Of a DNA stretch of 44,923 nt, positions 33,885 through 44,440 are shown piece by piece. The stretch covers positions 1 through 44,923 of the forward strand of contig CANJBY010000014.1 of assembly GCA_947472735.1 (NCBI GenBank), in the 5' to 3' direction. Source of the stretch: Sphingomonadaceae bacterium (GTDB lineage Bacteria; Pseudomonadota; Alphaproteobacteria; Sphingomonadales; Sphingomonadaceae). Every line of letters starts with the position of its first letter. Within the stretch, counting starts at the first letter, position 1. The notes under the pieces are model-generated. The model was not told the origin of the DNA. It saw nothing but the letters and a program-made list of their open reading frames with translations, and made no database searches. The position numbers were made by a program, and so were the translations under genes.

Positions 33885-35866
33885 TTGGTTTGCTTGCCCG
33901 GTTTGGGCACCGCTCGACGCGGGGCCAGCAGCAGGTCGAGCCCGGTCGGCGCCTTGCCCGGGGCTGCGCGCTCCAGCCACGGCCAGCGCAAGCCGCCATG
34001 GTAGTCGAGCGAAACCTGCATCACCCGAGTGCCACGCTGCACCGTCAGCTCGATCGGCTTGTCGCCAGCGGTCCCCCCGGTCTTCGCGGCGGTGACTGCT
34101 TTCTTGATCAGGTCTGCATCATAGGTTTCGCCATTGACCGCGATGATCTTGGTACCTGTGACGAGACCTGCGTTGAAGGCCGGGCTATCCCAGCGCGTAC
34201 TGGTGATTTTGCCGTCCTTGTCGATCGACATTCCCAGCGAATGGAACAGCGTCAATCCCTTGGCGAATGCCATGCGGGCCTTGTCGTAGGGGTTGGGCTC
34301 GTCCTTCCAGGCCAGCCGGTAGCCGCCCAGCTCGATCCCCGCGAGGGGGGACGGCTGGCCCGGCTGGTTGAGCTTGCGATCAAGGAAGCCCTTCCAATCA
34401 TAAGGGTAGATGGCGTTGAGCCGGGTCACGATCTCGTCTGCCTCGAACGGCAGCTGGCCCCAGTCGCCGTCGCGCATTCCGAAGAACGACTGCGCGAAGC
34501 TGTCGATGCTTTTGGCGCCCTTGGTCCCCGCGCGGATGATCTGGTCGATCTCGAGCCAGATCAGCGCACCTTCGGTATAATAGTCCTCGTTGCGGGCCAT
34601 CGACGCATTGGGCTTGGGCTTGCGCGCTGCGTAGACCGGATCAAAGCCGGTATCCTCGACCGAGCGCCAGCCGCGGCCGGGCCACTGCGTGAACATGCCG
34701 GCGTCAGTGGCCATGTCTCCAAGGATCATGTCCTTGCTCTGCAGTCCGGAACGGGCAGCGAGCACCATGCCCCAGAACTGGTCCTGGCCTTCATAGGCCC
34801 ACAGCAGATCGCCTTGCATCGGCTGGCGGTAGTCAGGTGTCCAGAGCCGCGCGGGACGGCGGAACTTGCCAGCCCAGCTGTGCGAGTATTCGTGCGGCAG
34901 CAGCCCGCGGTCCCACTCGTTCTTGTCCCATTCGGTGAACGCTTCGGGCTCAAGCTGGTTCTCGCTCGAGCGATGGTGCTCCAGACCGATCCCGCCCATC
35001 CGGTCGGTCAAAGCCAGCAGAAACTCGTAATGGTCGAAATGGTTGGCACCAAAAGCCAGCCGCGCCTCGGAAACGAGCGCGCGGTGCAGGGCAATATGCT
35101 CATCCTTGGCGGCGAGGTGTTCGGGTTTGTCGGCGATGACATTGAGCGTGACGTTCTGACCGAGGTCCCACTTGCGGAAGTTGATCCCGGCGAAAATCGG
35201 CGAATCGACCAGCGTCTCGAAGTCGGTCTCGGCCCAGGTCACCTTGTTCCCGGCGCCGACCGACTTCCCATCAAGCGCGGTGGCGACTTGCCACCCGGCG
35301 GGAAAAGTGACGGTTGGCTTGACCCGGATCTGCCGGACGTAATGCCCGGCGGGATAGAGGGCGACGTTCTCCCACTGCAAGTTGAGCATTTCGCGGGTGA
35401 CGGTGATGCGTCCTTCCGATGCCTGCAGCGGGGTGGTGTTGGTGAATTTGGCCACCACTGACCCGGCCCCGGCCGGGACGTCGACATGGAAAGCGAACAC
35501 TTCAACCCGGTCGCGCTTCCAGGTCAATTCCTTTCCATCGGCGAAGAAGTGCAGGTCAACCAGTTCGGCCATGGCGCCCCGCGGGGCGTGATTGCCGGGC
35601 AGCCATTGCGGATAAAGCAGGGTCAGCTTGGTGGTGCCCGGGACCACCGGGATCGTCTGGGTCACGCGCCAGACCGCGCGGGTCGTGTCGGTCGCGTCGA
35701 CGTCGAGCGTCATCGCGCCAGCGGGATAGGCGACATCGCGCCCATCGGGCACGGTCTGGACGATCGGTACCGCCTGCGGCGCGGACTTGGCTGCAGTCTG
35801 CGCGAGCGCGCTGGTCGAGAGGCACAAGGCGACGAAAAGCGGTGCGACCGCGAGCTTGGTGTTCAT
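33881..35866 (-). CDS. M61 family metallopeptidase (glycyl aminopeptidase-like)
   Basis: A 661-residue exported zinc peptidase. Signal peptide 1-23 (ending SALAQ); N-terminal beta domain with [14 protein letters not shown]; catalytic domain with [14 protein letters not shown], where HEYSH is the zinc-binding HExx[12 protein letters not shown] with the third ligand Glu; and a C-terminal PDZ domain with the [19 protein letters not shown] loop. M61 members remove N-terminal Gly or Ala from peptides. The DUF1345 gene is coupled to it. Confidence 0.94.
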   Translation of the reverse strand: MNTKLAVAPLFVALCLSTSALAQTAAKSAPQAVPIVQTVPDGRDVAYPAGAMTLDVDATDTTRAVWRVTQTIPVVPGTTKLTLLYPQWLPGNHAPRGAMAELVDLHFFADGKELTWKRDRVEVFAFHVDVPAGAGSVVAKFTNTTPLQASEGRITVTREMLNLQWENVALYPAGHYVRQIRVKPTVTFPAGWQVATALDGKSVGAGNKVTWAETDFETLVDSPIFAGINFRKWDLGQNVTLNVIADKPEHLAAKDEHIALHRALVSEARLAFGANHFDHYEFLLALTDRMGGIGLEHHRSSENQLEPEAFTEWDKNEWDRGLLPHEYSHSWAGKFRRPARLWTPDYRQPMQGDLLWAYEGQDQFWGMVLAARSGLQSKDMILGDMATDAGMFTQWPGRGWRSVEDTGFDPVYAARKPKPNASMARNEDYYTEGALIWLEIDQIIRAGTKGAKSIDSFAQSFFGMRDGDWGQLPFEADEIVTRLNAIYPYDWKGFLDRKLNQPGQPSPLAGIELGGYRLAWKDEPNPYDKARMAFAKGLTLFHSLGMSIDKDGKITSTRWDSPAFNAGLVTGTKIIAVNGETYDADLIKKAVTAAKTGGTAGDKPIELTVQRGTRVMQVSLDYHGGLRWPWLERAAPGKAPTGLDLLLAPRRAVPKPGKQTK

Positions 35867-35964
35867 TGGAATTTTCTAGCCTTGGTACAGTCTCGTTTGC
35901 AACCATCCGCCCGGTCCACCGTCCCGGCTTTTCGACGAACGTCTTTACCGCTAGGGGCGGGTCC

Positions 35965-37203
35965 ATGAGTACGCCACAAGCCATTCGCGGAACCCAGGAC
36001 ATCTTCGGCCCCGATGCCGAAGCCTTTTCCCACGTCGTCGAGACTTTCGAACGCGTGAGGAAGCTCTACCGCTTTCGCCGCGTGGAAATGCCGGTGTTCG
36101 AGAAGACCGAGGTGTTCTCCCGCTCGATCGGCGAGACCACCGATGTCGTCTCCAAGGAGATGTACTCGTTCGAGGATCGCGGCGGGGATTCGCTGACCCT
36201 GCGGCCCGAGTTCACCGCCGGGATCTGTCGCGCCTATCTTACCAACGGCTGGCAGCAGTATGCGCCCGTCAGGCTCGCCACGCATGGTCCGCTGTTCCGT
36301 TACGAGCGCCCGCAGAAGGGTCGCTACCGCCAGTTCCACCAGCTCGATGCCGAAATCATCGGTGCGGCGGAACCGCAGGCCGATGTCGAGCTGCTGGCCA
36401 TGGCAGATCAGCTGCTCAAGGAGCTGGGCATCGCCGATGGCGTGACGCTGATGCTCAACACCCTGGGCGACGGCGCCAGCCGCGACGCCTGGCGCGGCGC
36501 GTTGATCGACTATTTCCGCGGAGTGAAGGGCGAGCTGAGCGAGGACTCGCTGGACCGCCTGGAGCGCAATCCCTTGCGGATTCTCGATTCCAAGGATCCG
36601 CGCGACAAGGGGTTCGTGGCCGAGGCGCCGAAGATCGACGATTTCCTCAGCGGCGAGGCGCAGGACTTTTTCGGCAGGATCACCAGCGGGCTTGATGCGG
36701 CCGGGGTGGCATGGACCCGGGCGCCGTCGCTGGTGCGCGGGCTGGATTACTACCGCCACACGGCCTTCGAGTTCGTGACCGACCGACTGGGGGCGCAGGG
36801 CACCGTGCTGGGCGGCGGGCGCTATGACGGGCTGATGGAGAGCCTGGGTGGAGCGGTTACTCCGGCGGTCGGCTGGGCTGCGGGGATTGAGCGATTGGCG
36901 ATGCTGGTCGGGGACATAACCGCGACTGCGCCGGACGTCGCTGTAGCAGTTGAAGACGAGGGCGCACTTCTCGCAGCAATCAGCGGGGCTTCGGCCCTGC
37001 GCAGCCTGGGTTTTTCGGTCGAACTGGTGGCGAGCGGATCGCCTCGCAAGCGGTTCGACAAGGCCGGCAAAATCGGGGCGAAGCTGCTGGTCTCCGCGCG
37101 AATGCAGGATGGAACCTTGCTGTTCAACTGGCGCGGCCCGGAAGGGCTGCCCGGGCGGGATGCCATCGTGCGCGCATTTGAGCGCGCTGCCACCAGCGAA
37201 TGA
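35965..37203 (+). CDS. hisS: Histidine--tRNA ligase
   Basis: A 412-residue class II synthetase. Motif 2 is [18 protein letters not shown], the histidine-A loop is [15 protein letters not shown], and motif 3 is AAGIERLAM. The anticodon-binding domain follows from about residue 325 to the end. The ATG at 35965 gives the standard opening ([13 protein letters not shown]). It is first in hisS-prfA-prmC, all coupled or overlapping. Confidence 0.96.
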   Translation: MSTPQAIRGTQDIFGPDAEAFSHVVETFERVRKLYRFRRVEMPVFEKTEVFSRSIGETTDVVSKEMYSFEDRGGDSLTLRPEFTAGICRAYLTNGWQQYAPVRLATHGPLFRYERPQKGRYRQFHQLDAEIIGAAEPQADVELLAMADQLLKELGIADGVTLMLNTLGDGASRDAWRGALIDYFRGVKGELSEDSLDRLERNPLRILDSKDPRDKGFVAEAPKIDDFLSGEAQDFFGRITSGLDAAGVAWTRAPSLVRGLDYYRHTAFEFVTDRLGAQGTVLGGGRYDGLMESLGGAVTPAVGWAAGIERLAMLVGDITATAPDVAVAVEDEGALLAAISGASALRSLGFSVELVASGSPRKRFDKAGKIGAKLLVSARMQDGTLLFNWRGPEGLPGRDAIVRAFERAATSE

Positions 37204-38264
37204 GCGTATCCGACGCCCGCCTGGCCCAGATTGCCGCCCGCTTTGCCGAGCTTGAGGCGCGGCTGGCTTCGGGCACGCTGGAGGGCAAGGACTTCGTCGC
37301 GGCGAGCCGCGATTTCGCCGAGCTGGAGCCGGTCGCCCGCACTGCCCAGCAGGTCCGGGCGATGCGCGCCGAGCTGGCCAGCCTTGCCGAGCTTGACGAT
37401 CCCGATATGCGCGAGATGGCGGAAGAGGAAATCGCTCGCCTCAAGGCCGAACTGCCCGAGGCCGAACACGCCCTTTCGATTGCCATGCTCCCGCGCGATT
37501 CGGCGGACGCCCGGTCGGCCATGCTCGAAATCCGCGCGGGGACCGGGGGAGACGAGGCGGCGTTGTTCGCGGGCGACCTCTACCGCATGTACGAGCGTTA
37601 CGCCGCCGAGCAGGGCTGGCGGATCGAGCCCGTCTCGATGAGCGCGTCGGAAGTCGGCGGGTTCAAGGAAGTGGTCGCCCAAGTCAGCGGCAATGGCGTG
37701 TTTGCCAAACTCAAGTTCGAGAGCGGGGTACACCGGGTCCAGCGCGTGCCGGTGACCGAGTCTGGCGGGCGCATCCACACCAGCGCAGCGACCGTCGCGG
37801 TCCTGCCCGAACCGGATGAGGTCGACGTGGCGATCGAGGACAAGGACCTCAAGATCGACGTTTACCGCGCCAGCGGCGCCGGCGGGCAGCACGTCAACAC
37901 CACCGATTCGGCGGTGCGCATCACCCACTTGCCGACCGGCACGGTCGTTACCTGCCAGGACGGGCGCAGCCAGCACAAGAATAAGGAAAAGGCGATGCAG
38001 GTGCTGCGCGCCCGCCTGTTCGAAGCCCAGCGCGATGCTGCCCAAGGCGAGGAAGCTGCCGCGCGCAAGGCAATGGTCGGCTCGGGCGACCGTTCGGAGC
38101 GCATCCGCACTTACAACTTCCCGCAAGGGCGCGTCACTGATCATCGCATCAACCTGACACTGCATCGTCTGCCCGAAATTCTCGAAGGCCCGGGTCTGGG
38201 CGAGCTGGTCGCCGCCCTGACCGCCGAGGACCAGGCCAAGCGGCTGGCTGCGCTGGGTGAGTGA
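37200..38264 (+). CDS. prfA: Peptide chain release factor 1
   Basis: A 354-residue RF1 that ends translation at UAA and UAG. The GGQ motif is in [15 protein letters not shown]. The tripeptide anticodon motif is PVT in [15 protein letters not shown], the RF1 (not RF2) type. The ATG overlaps the hisS stop. PrmC, coded next, methylates the Gln of GGQ. Confidence 0.97.
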   Translation: MSVSDARLAQIAARFAELEARLASGTLEGKDFVAASRDFAELEPVARTAQQVRAMRAELASLAELDDPDMREMAEEEIARLKAELPEAEHALSIAMLPRDSADARSAMLEIRAGTGGDEAALFAGDLYRMYERYAAEQGWRIEPVSMSASEVGGFKEVVAQVSGNGVFAKLKFESGVHRVQRVPVTESGGRIHTSAATVAVLPEPDEVDVAIEDKDLKIDVYRASGAGGQHVNTTDSAVRITHLPTGTVVTCQDGRSQHKNKEKAMQVLRARLFEAQRDAAQGEEAAARKAMVGSGDRSERIRTYNFPQGRVTDHRINLTLHRLPEILEGPGLGELVAALTAEDQAKRLAALGE

Positions 38265-39114
38265 GGCCGTGGGCGCCACGCTGCGCACGGCTACCGAGCG
38301 CCTCGCCGCCACCAGCGACACACCCCGCCTCGATGCCGAACTGCTGATGGCCCATGCGCTGGGGGTCTCCCGCTCGGACCTCCTCCTGCGCCATATGTCC
38401 GCGCCGGTTCCCGAGAGCTTTGCCGCACTGCTGGCGCGGCGGGCGGAGCATGAGCCAGTGGCGCATATCCTCGGGGAGCAGGAGTTCTTCGGACTGCCGT
38501 TTCGCGTCACGCCCGACGTTCTGATCCCGCGCGGCGATAGCGAAGTGCTGGTCGAAGCGGCACTGGCGGGGATGCCCGCTGCCCGCCGGGTACTCGATTG
38601 CGGCACCGGCTCTGGCGCGCTGCTACTGGCGGTGCTGCATCACCTTCCCGCAGCACAAGGGGTCGGGATCGACCGGTCGGCTACCGCACTGACCGTGGCG
38701 GCCGACAACGCTGCGCGGCTTGGCCTTTCGGACCGCGTGAAGTTGGCTGCAGCAAACTGGTTGCAGCCCGGCTGGGACGAGGGCCTTGGCCAGTTCGATC
38801 TGATCCTGGCCAATCCGCCCTATGTCGAGGAAGCGGCAGCGCTATCCCCTTCGGTCCGCGAATTCGAACCCGCGGAGGCCTTGTTCGCCGGACCCGAAGG
38901 TCTCGACGATTACCGCGCACTTGTCCCGCAGCTGCCGGTGCTGCTCGCGCCGGGCGGGGTCGCCCTGGTCGAGATCGGGGCCACGCAGGCAGAAGCCGTA
39001 ATCGCGATCGCAGCCGCAGCTGGCTTCACGGTTCGCTTGCGTCACGATCTCGGCGGCCGCCCGCGCGCACTCGAACTCAAGATTCCACTTGTTAACGGGC
39101 CGGGCAGCGACTAA
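38257..39114 (+). CDS. prmC: Release factor glutamine methyltransferase
   Basis: A 285-residue SAM-dependent enzyme that methylates the GGQ glutamine of RF1 and RF2. A helical N-domain (1-80) leads to SAM motif [17 protein letters not shown] and the catalytic [11 protein letters not shown], where NPPY binds glutamine. It starts with GTG at 38257 and overlaps prfA by 8 bp. Full length. Confidence 0.95.
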   Translation: MSEAVGATLRTATERLAATSDTPRLDAELLMAHALGVSRSDLLLRHMSAPVPESFAALLARRAEHEPVAHILGEQEFFGLPFRVTPDVLIPRGDSEVLVEAALAGMPAARRVLDCGTGSGALLLAVLHHLPAAQGVGIDRSATALTVAADNAARLGLSDRVKLAAANWLQPGWDEGLGQFDLILANPPYVEEAAALSPSVREFEPAEALFAGPEGLDDYRALVPQLPVLLAPGGVALVEIGATQAEAVIAIAAAAGFTVRLRHDLGGRPRALELKIPLVNGPGSD

Positions 39115-39318
39115 GTCCAGTTCAGGCCTGCGGCAGGATGGATATTTCCCCTCGCGCCGGCCCAATCCAGCATTTGCCAACCGGCCGGGGGAAAGCGTCC
39201 CGCACAAGGTGCAGATGTAGGGGCCACGGCGCCGGATCGGCCCGTGGCGGCAGGATATCCAGTGCGCCAGCGGACGGTAAGCGTCAGCATCGGTCCTGGG
39301 GTTAAGGAAAGCTCACCC

Positions 39319-40110
39319 TTGAACAACAATCGTGGTAACAATCGTCGGCGCGGCCGGAGTAACAACAACCGGCCAGGCGGCGGAGGCGGCGGCGGCCAGC
39401 AGATCAACCGGATCGACAGCCGCGCGCGTGGCAACGCGCCGCAGATGCTCGAGAAGTTCCGCAAGCTGGCGCATGACGCGCACCTCAACGGTGATCGCGT
39501 GCAAGAGGAATACTACCTCCAGTTTGCTGACCACTATTTCCGGGTTATCGCTGACCAGCGGAACCGCCAGGAAGAGCAGCGCCTGCGCCGCGACGAGCGT
39601 GAAGGCGGCGAGCCCTACCGCGAAGAGCCCGAGGAATCGGCCGAATTCTCCGCCGAGAACGACTATGCTTCCTACGATACCCAGCCGCAATACCAGCGGC
39701 GGGAAGAGCGGCCCGAACCCCGCCTCCGCGAGGAGCGTCAGCAGCCCCAGCGTGAGGAACGCCAGCCCCAGCGCGAGGCGCGGGTCGCGGAAGCTGCTCC
39801 GGTCGAGTCAGAAGATGCAGGCGTCGATCGCAATCCGTTCGAGCCCGAAGAAAATCCCTTTGTGCGGGAAAACCGTCCGAGCCGTGGCTTGCGTCCGCGT
39901 CGCGACGATCGCCGCCCTCGCAGCGGGCCGCAGGACGACAACGGCAACGACGACGCGCCGGTCGGGCTTGATCCAGCTTCGCTGCCGCCCGCAATCTCCG
40001 CTGGCCGTGAAGACGCCGACGCCGCAGCCGAAGCCAAACCTCGCCGCAAGACCGTGCGTCGTCGCCCGGCAGCGGATGAGGCCGGCGAATCTCTGGCCTC
40101 GGCCGACTGA
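39319..40110 (+). CDS. DUF4167 domain protein, low complexity
   Basis: A 263-residue protein with a conserved DUF4167 segment near residues 25-85 (NRIDSRARGNAPQMLEKFRK, then GDRVQEEYYLQFADHYFRVI). The N-terminus is Asn/Arg/Gly-rich (NNNRGNNRRRGR), and a long Glu/Arg/Gln-rich, probably disordered region follows, ending in a basic segment (KPRRKTVRRR). It looks like an RNA- or nucleic-acid-binding accessory, but no function is proven. The preferred start is TTG at 39319 after GGAAAG; ATG-like starts upstream give an atypical leader. It follows prmC by 204 bp. Confidence 0.8.
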   Translation: MNNNRGNNRRRGRSNNNRPGGGGGGGQQINRIDSRARGNAPQMLEKFRKLAHDAHLNGDRVQEEYYLQFADHYFRVIADQRNRQEEQRLRRDEREGGEPYREEPEESAEFSAENDYASYDTQPQYQRREERPEPRLREERQQPQREERQPQREARVAEAAPVESEDAGVDRNPFEPEENPFVRENRPSRGLRPRRDDRRPRSGPQDDNGNDDAPVGLDPASLPPAISAGREDADAAAEAKPRRKTVRRRPAADEAGESLASAD

Positions 40111-40148
40111 CGCTTTGCGAACTGGCTCACGGACGCTAAGTCCGCGCC

Positions 40149-41759
40149 ATGCATGTACTCTCCCGTTGGCTTGAACTTGGCCTGGCCCGACCCAAGCGGT
40201 CGGCCTTGGCGGCGGGTCTCGTTTCTGCCCTTGGGTTCGAACCCCTCCATCTGTGGCCGGCTGCGCTGCTGGCGCTGGCCGCGTTGTGCGAACTGTTGCA
40301 GCGGGCGAGGGGATGGCGCCAGGTTGCAGTGATTGGCTGGCTGTTCGGCCTTGGCCATTTCACGATCGGCAATAACTGGATTGCCACTGCCTTCACCTAT
40401 CAGGCAGCAATGCCGGTCTGGCTTGGCTGGATCGCGGTGATCGCTCTCGCCTGCTACCTGGCGGTCTATCCCATGCTGGCCACGCTGGCATCCTGGCTGC
40501 TTACGCAGCGATTGGGCGGGCGCGGCCTGGTGCTGGTGCCAGCCCTGGCCGGGGCATGGATCGTCGCCGAATCGCTGCGCGGTCATGTCTTTACCGGCTA
40601 TGCGTGGAATCCGCTCGCGATGATTGCGCTTGGCGGGTTCGACCGGCCGGGCCTGGCCTTGATCGCTCCGTGGACGGGAACTTACGCCTTGTCCGGCATC
40701 GTGATACTGCTTGCCGGCACCGGCTGGCTTGCCGTCAGCCGGCGGCGGAGCTGGATTCACGCCGGAGCGGTGCTGGCGCTGATCGTGCTCGCCTTCGCCG
40801 GACCCTGGCGTGGTTCCGGCATGACGGCGACCGGCACCACGGCATTTACGCTGGTCCAGCCAAACATTCCGCAAGACGAGCTCAACGATCCGGCGATGTT
40901 CGAAACGCAGTTCGTCAAGACGGCGCGACTGACGATGAGCCATCCCGGGCAATTTCCCGCCCCCGGCGAACGCCGGCTGGTGCTCTGGCCCGAATCCGGA
41001 GTGCCGGACTATCTGCGCGAGGGATATCCGCCGGTCTTCTACAACGAAACGACCTTTGCTGCCGATCCCGGCCTGGCCCGCCGGCGGATCGGGCAGGTGA
41101 TCGGCCAGGACAGCATGTTGTTGACCGGCACGGTCGATCTCGAAATGCGCCGCGGGAAAGTGGTCGGCGCGCGCAACGCAGTGACGGCGCTGGACGATGC
41201 CGGCGAGATCCGCGGCAGCTATGCCAAGGCGCACCTCGTGCCCTATGGCGAATATCTGCCGCTGCGCGAATGGCTCAGCCCGCTTGGCCTGGCCCGACTG
41301 GTACCCGGAGATATCGACTTCTGGCCCGGTCCCGGGCCGCGCACGCTGGATCTTGGGATCTGGGGCAAGGCCGGGGTGCAGATCTGCTACGAGATCGTCT
41401 TTTCCGGCGCGGTGGTCGATGCGGCGCACCGGCCTGACTTCCTGTTCAACCCGTCGAACGATGGCTGGTTCGGCAGCTGGGGCCCGCCCCAACACCTGGC
41501 CCAGGCCCGGATGCGCGCGATCGAGGAGGGGCTGCCGGTGCTGCGCTCGACCACGACCGGGATCAGCGCGGTGATCGATGCCCATGGCGTTGTCCGCCAG
41601 CATCTCGGTCGCAATGTTGCCGGCCGGCTCGACGGCATGCTCCCCGCCGCCCTGCCGCCGACACTGTTTGCCCGGCTGGGCAACTGGCTGGCGCTGGGAT
41701 GGGGACTGGCCTTGCTCGGGCTGGCCCTGTTCGCTGGGCGGAGCAAGTGGCGGAAGTAG
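40149..41759 (+). CDS. lnt: Apolipoprotein N-acyltransferase
   Basis: A 536-residue inner-membrane enzyme that adds the third acyl chain to lipoproteins. About six helices (residues 10-220) precede the nitrilase-fold domain. The catalytic Glu is in LVLWPESGVPDYL, the Lys in GSYAKAHLVPYGEYLPLR and the Cys in VQICYEIVFSG. A last helix lies near the C-terminus. It works upstream of LolA-mediated sorting. Confidence 0.95.
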   Translation: MHVLSRWLELGLARPKRSALAAGLVSALGFEPLHLWPAALLALAALCELLQRARGWRQVAVIGWLFGLGHFTIGNNWIATAFTYQAAMPVWLGWIAVIALACYLAVYPMLATLASWLLTQRLGGRGLVLVPALAGAWIVAESLRGHVFTGYAWNPLAMIALGGFDRPGLALIAPWTGTYALSGIVILLAGTGWLAVSRRRSWIHAGAVLALIVLAFAGPWRGSGMTATGTTAFTLVQPNIPQDELNDPAMFETQFVKTARLTMSHPGQFPAPGERRLVLWPESGVPDYLREGYPPVFYNETTFAADPGLARRRIGQVIGQDSMLLTGTVDLEMRRGKVVGARNAVTALDDAGEIRGSYAKAHLVPYGEYLPLREWLSPLGLARLVPGDIDFWPGPGPRTLDLGIWGKAGVQICYEIVFSGAVVDAAHRPDFLFNPSNDGWFGSWGPPQHLAQARMRAIEEGLPVLRSTTTGISAVIDAHGVVRQHLGRNVAGRLDGMLPAALPPTLFARLGNWLALGWGLALLGLALFAGRSKWRK

Positions 41760-41760
41760 G

Positions 41761-43032
41761 CTAGCCAGCGAGTGCCTCGCGCAAGTCCTCCCCGACGTGG
41801 CGCGCGGCCAGCAGGTAATGCAGGGCCGCCCACAAGTAGAGCAGGGCTATCGCCCCCATCGCCCAGACCAGGCTTTCACCCGGCCCCGGGTGCAGTGGCG
41901 CGAAATAGCCGCTGAGCAGGCCGAGCAGCAGTGGCCCGAGCCCGCCGCCGATGAGCGTGTAGACCATCGAGGTGAAGGCCGTTGACGTGGCGCGCATGCG
42001 TGGCCCCATGAGGTTCTGGAACACACCTGAAGTGCCCCCGAGGTACGTGTACTGCACCAGCGCCGAGAGGCCGAGCAGGCTCAACAGCTGCCAGGGAACG
42101 TCGCGGGTGATCGCCAGCAGGTAGAGCGGGGCGCTAACCAGCAGGCACAGCCCGGGGATCAGCGCATAGGCGGAGGGATTGCGGGCGCCGATCCGGTCGG
42201 CCAGCCAGCCGCCCGCAAGGACGCTGATGGTCGAGGGGAAGCTGGCGACCAGCCCGGCCGCAACCCCGGCCTCGACCAGCGTGAAACCGAATCGCCGCGC
42301 CAGCATCGCCGCGAGGAAAGCGTTGAGGCCGAACCCGACCATCCCGGCGATACTCGACCCAGCGAGCAGGTGCCGGGCGCTGCGGATGTTCCAAAAACGG
42401 GCGATGACCGCTCCGAGTGGCGGCACCGCTCCGGCATCACCGCGATCATGCCGACCGCGGGGTGGTTCAGCCACCAGCACCCAGATGGCCAATGCGAGCA
42501 GCAGCCCGGGAAGGGCCGCGAACTGGAAGGCGGCGCGCCAGCCGTAATGTTGTGCGATCCATGCTCCGCCGGCAGAGCCGATCAATGCGCCGACCGGGGG
42601 TGCCAGCGCGAGTACCGACATGGCCGTTGCCCTGCGCTTCGGCGGGAAATAGTCGGAGACGACGGAAGCGGTGGCCGGAAGGCCGACCGCTTCGCCCACG
42701 CCGACCCCGATCCGCGCCACCAGCAGCTGGACCCAGTTGCCCACCATGCCGCATCCGGCCGTGGCGATCGACCACAGCAGCGTGCCGACCGCGATCAACG
42801 GCAGCCGGGGCCTCCGCTCGGCGATGCGGGCGACGGCGATGCCCAACACGACGTTGAGCACGGCAAAGGCAAGGCCGACCAGCAGGCCGATCTGGGTATC
42901 GGTGAGCGCAAACTCCTTGCGGAGCGGCTCGACCAGCACGTTCATGATGATCCGGTCGACGAAGCCGATCGTACTGATCGCGGTCAGCAGGAACAGTGCC
43001 AGGGCGGGGGAATCGCGCCGCAAGTCAGGCAC
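41761..43032 (-). CDS. MFS transporter
   Basis: A 423-residue twelve-helix major facilitator. Helix 1 has TAISTIGFVDRIIMNVLVEPL; the MFS loop signature appears as GIAVARIAERRPRLPLIA, with a second GGWLADRIGARNP in the middle. The type is like Spinster and other sphingomonad MFS proteins of unknown substrate. The start is GTG at 43032, overlapping the glutathione S-transferase stop by 8 bp; an ATG at 43071 is an alternative. Convergent with lnt. Confidence 0.9.
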   Translation of the reverse strand: MPDLRRDSPALALFLLTAISTIGFVDRIIMNVLVEPLRKEFALTDTQIGLLVGLAFAVLNVVLGIAVARIAERRPRLPLIAVGTLLWSIATAGCGMVGNWVQLLVARIGVGVGEAVGLPATASVVSDYFPPKRRATAMSVLALAPPVGALIGSAGGAWIAQHYGWRAAFQFAALPGLLLALAIWVLVAEPPRGRHDRGDAGAVPPLGAVIARFWNIRSARHLLAGSSIAGMVGFGLNAFLAAMLARRFGFTLVEAGVAAGLVASFPSTISVLAGGWLADRIGARNPSAYALIPGLCLLVSAPLYLLAITRDVPWQLLSLLGLSALVQYTYLGGTSGVFQNLMGPRMRATSTAFTSMVYTLIGGGLGPLLLGLLSGYFAPLHPGPGESLVWAMGAIALLYLWAALHYLLAARHVGEDLREALAG

Positions 43033-43711
43033 CCGTCCGGTAGTCGGCAGTGATTGCCCCGCAGGCGGCAAGCTCTTCCTCGTGGCTCACCTCGCGCCAG
43101 GTTTCGGCCAGCGCCTCGGCCTCCCACTGCTGCATCGCGGGATGGGCGATGACCTGGTCAACCCAGGCCTGGCCCTGCCCGACGTCCAGTCCGTACGTAC
43201 GGATTCGCCAGGCGACCGGGGCGTAGAAAGCGTCCACCGCACTGAATTCCGCTCCCGCCAGCCACGGTCCGCCAAAGCGGGTCAGGCCGGTCTCGAAGAT
43301 CTCGCGCAGGCGCTGGACGTTGCGGCGCAGGCCCAGCGACATCGGCTTGGGCTTTACCCGCACGCCGACATTCATCGTGCAATCATTGCGTAGATGGGCA
43401 AACCCGCCATGCATCTCGGGCACCGCGCCCTGCGCGAAGACCCGCGCTTCCTGATCTTCGGGCCAGATGCCCGGGTGCCGATCGGCGAGGTAGAGCGCAA
43501 TGCCGAGCGAATCCGGGATCACCCGCTCGCCGTCGATCAGCACCGGCACTTGCCCGGTGGGCGAGAAGGTTCGGAAGTCGTCGTAATTGTCGGGCTTGGT
43601 GAAGGGTTCGAGACGGTCCTCGAAAGGAATGTCCAGCGCCTTCATCAACGCCCAGGGCCGCAGGCTCCAGCTCGAATAGTTCCGGTTGGCGGTGATCAGG
43701 GTGTAGCTCAT
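43025..43711 (-). CDS. Glutathione S-transferase family protein
   Basis: A 228-residue protein. The N-terminal thioredoxin-like domain opens LITANRNYSSWSLRPWALMK with the active-site Ser (NYSSWSLR), followed by TGQVPVLIDGERVIPDSLGI, the glutathione-binding segment. The all-alpha C-domain has RLREIFETGL and AVDAFYAPVAWR. It resembles bacterial YfcF/YibF-like GSTs. Start ATG at 43711. The co-substrate is not known. Confidence 0.92.
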   Translation of the reverse strand: MSYTLITANRNYSSWSLRPWALMKALDIPFEDRLEPFTKPDNYDDFRTFSPTGQVPVLIDGERVIPDSLGIALYLADRHPGIWPEDQEARVFAQGAVPEMHGGFAHLRNDCTMNVGVRVKPKPMSLGLRRNVQRLREIFETGLTRFGGPWLAGAEFSAVDAFYAPVAWRIRTYGLDVGQGQAWVDQVIAHPAMQQWEAEALAETWREVSHEEELAACGAITADYRTGA

Positions 43712-43742
43712 GCCCGCCAGCCTAAGGCGCGGCGCGGCAAGG

Positions 43743-44402
43743 TCAATGCGCGGCGGGCATCTCGTCGGGCCAGTGCGCAAGTCGCGGCGCCCTGCGATTC
43801 AGAAACAGCGCGGGCAGTTTCACCAGCATCAGCACCTTGTGGATCCACCAGTCGGCCGCGCGTTCATTCCAGCTGGCCTGGACCCGGCCGTGGCGTTCGA
43901 GCCAGCGTTGGTAAGGCAGGAAATGGTCCGGCTCGTCGCGATGCACCACTTCAAAGATCCGGGTCAGCGCGCGATCGGATTGCACGCGCCGGTCCTTGAG
44001 CAACACCTCCACCTGCCGCAGCCCGCGCTGTTCGGTCAGCATGATCACCCGGCAGAGCTGCTCGAAGTGTTCGGCCGAGGCGACCGTCTCGGCGGTATCC
44101 AGTTCCTCGATCGAGCAGCGGAAGATCCACTGGACGAATCGGTCGATATGCCCGCAGCTGTGATCGACCCGCAGCGGCATCCGTCCCTGCCGCTGGAACC
44201 ATCGGCGGAACATGACGTAGTGCTTGTGCTCGTCGGCGCGGTGCTTGAGCACTTCGGCGATGAAGGCGTCCTCGCCGGGGCAGCGCTGCCGCACCGCCGC
44301 GAGCACGCGGTCAAGCGAAGTGTAGCCGCGATGTTCGTTGTAGAGGTAAATCGACGCCAGCACATCGAGGTACCGATCGCGAAAGGCGGCGGACATTCCC
44401 AT
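43743..44402 (-). CDS. Ferritin-like-domain protein, function unknown
   Basis: A 219-residue (from ATG 44402), mostly helical protein. Likely di-iron-binding residues are spread over helices: YLYNEHRGY, HRADEHKHY, SAEHFEQLC, LTEQRGLRQVE and VVHRDEPDHFLPY, that is, Glu/His pairs spaced as in ferritin-like four-helix bundles. No named subfamily was recognised. Starts at 44411 and 44396 are also possible; 44402 has the best spacing from GGGAG. It is alone, between a GST and a CoA-transferase. Confidence 0.8.
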   Translation of the reverse strand: MGMSAAFRDRYLDVLASIYLYNEHRGYTSLDRVLAAVRQRCPGEDAFIAEVLKHRADEHKHYVMFRRWFQRQGRMPLRVDHSCGHIDRFVQWIFRCSIEELDTAETVASAEHFEQLCRVIMLTEQRGLRQVEVLLKDRRVQSDRALTRIFEVVHRDEPDHFLPYQRWLERHGRVQASWNERAADWWIHKVLMLVKLPALFLNRRAPRLAHWPDEMPAAH

Positions 44403-44440
44403 GTCCGCCATTCTCCCACATCGGTGACTGTCGGCAAACC

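Noticed and set aside
33890..35461. Open frame of 523 codons on the plus strand
   Set aside because: Antisense to the M61 peptidase; no domain or ribosome-binding site support.
36822..38606. Open frame of 594 codons on the minus strand
   Set aside because: Antisense to hisS, prfA and prmC, all of which have clear catalytic motifs.
39738..41603. Open frame of 621 codons on the minus strand
   Set aside because: Antisense to lnt and the DUF4167 gene; low-complexity, no recognisable domain, and the plus-strand genes are complete and well motivated.
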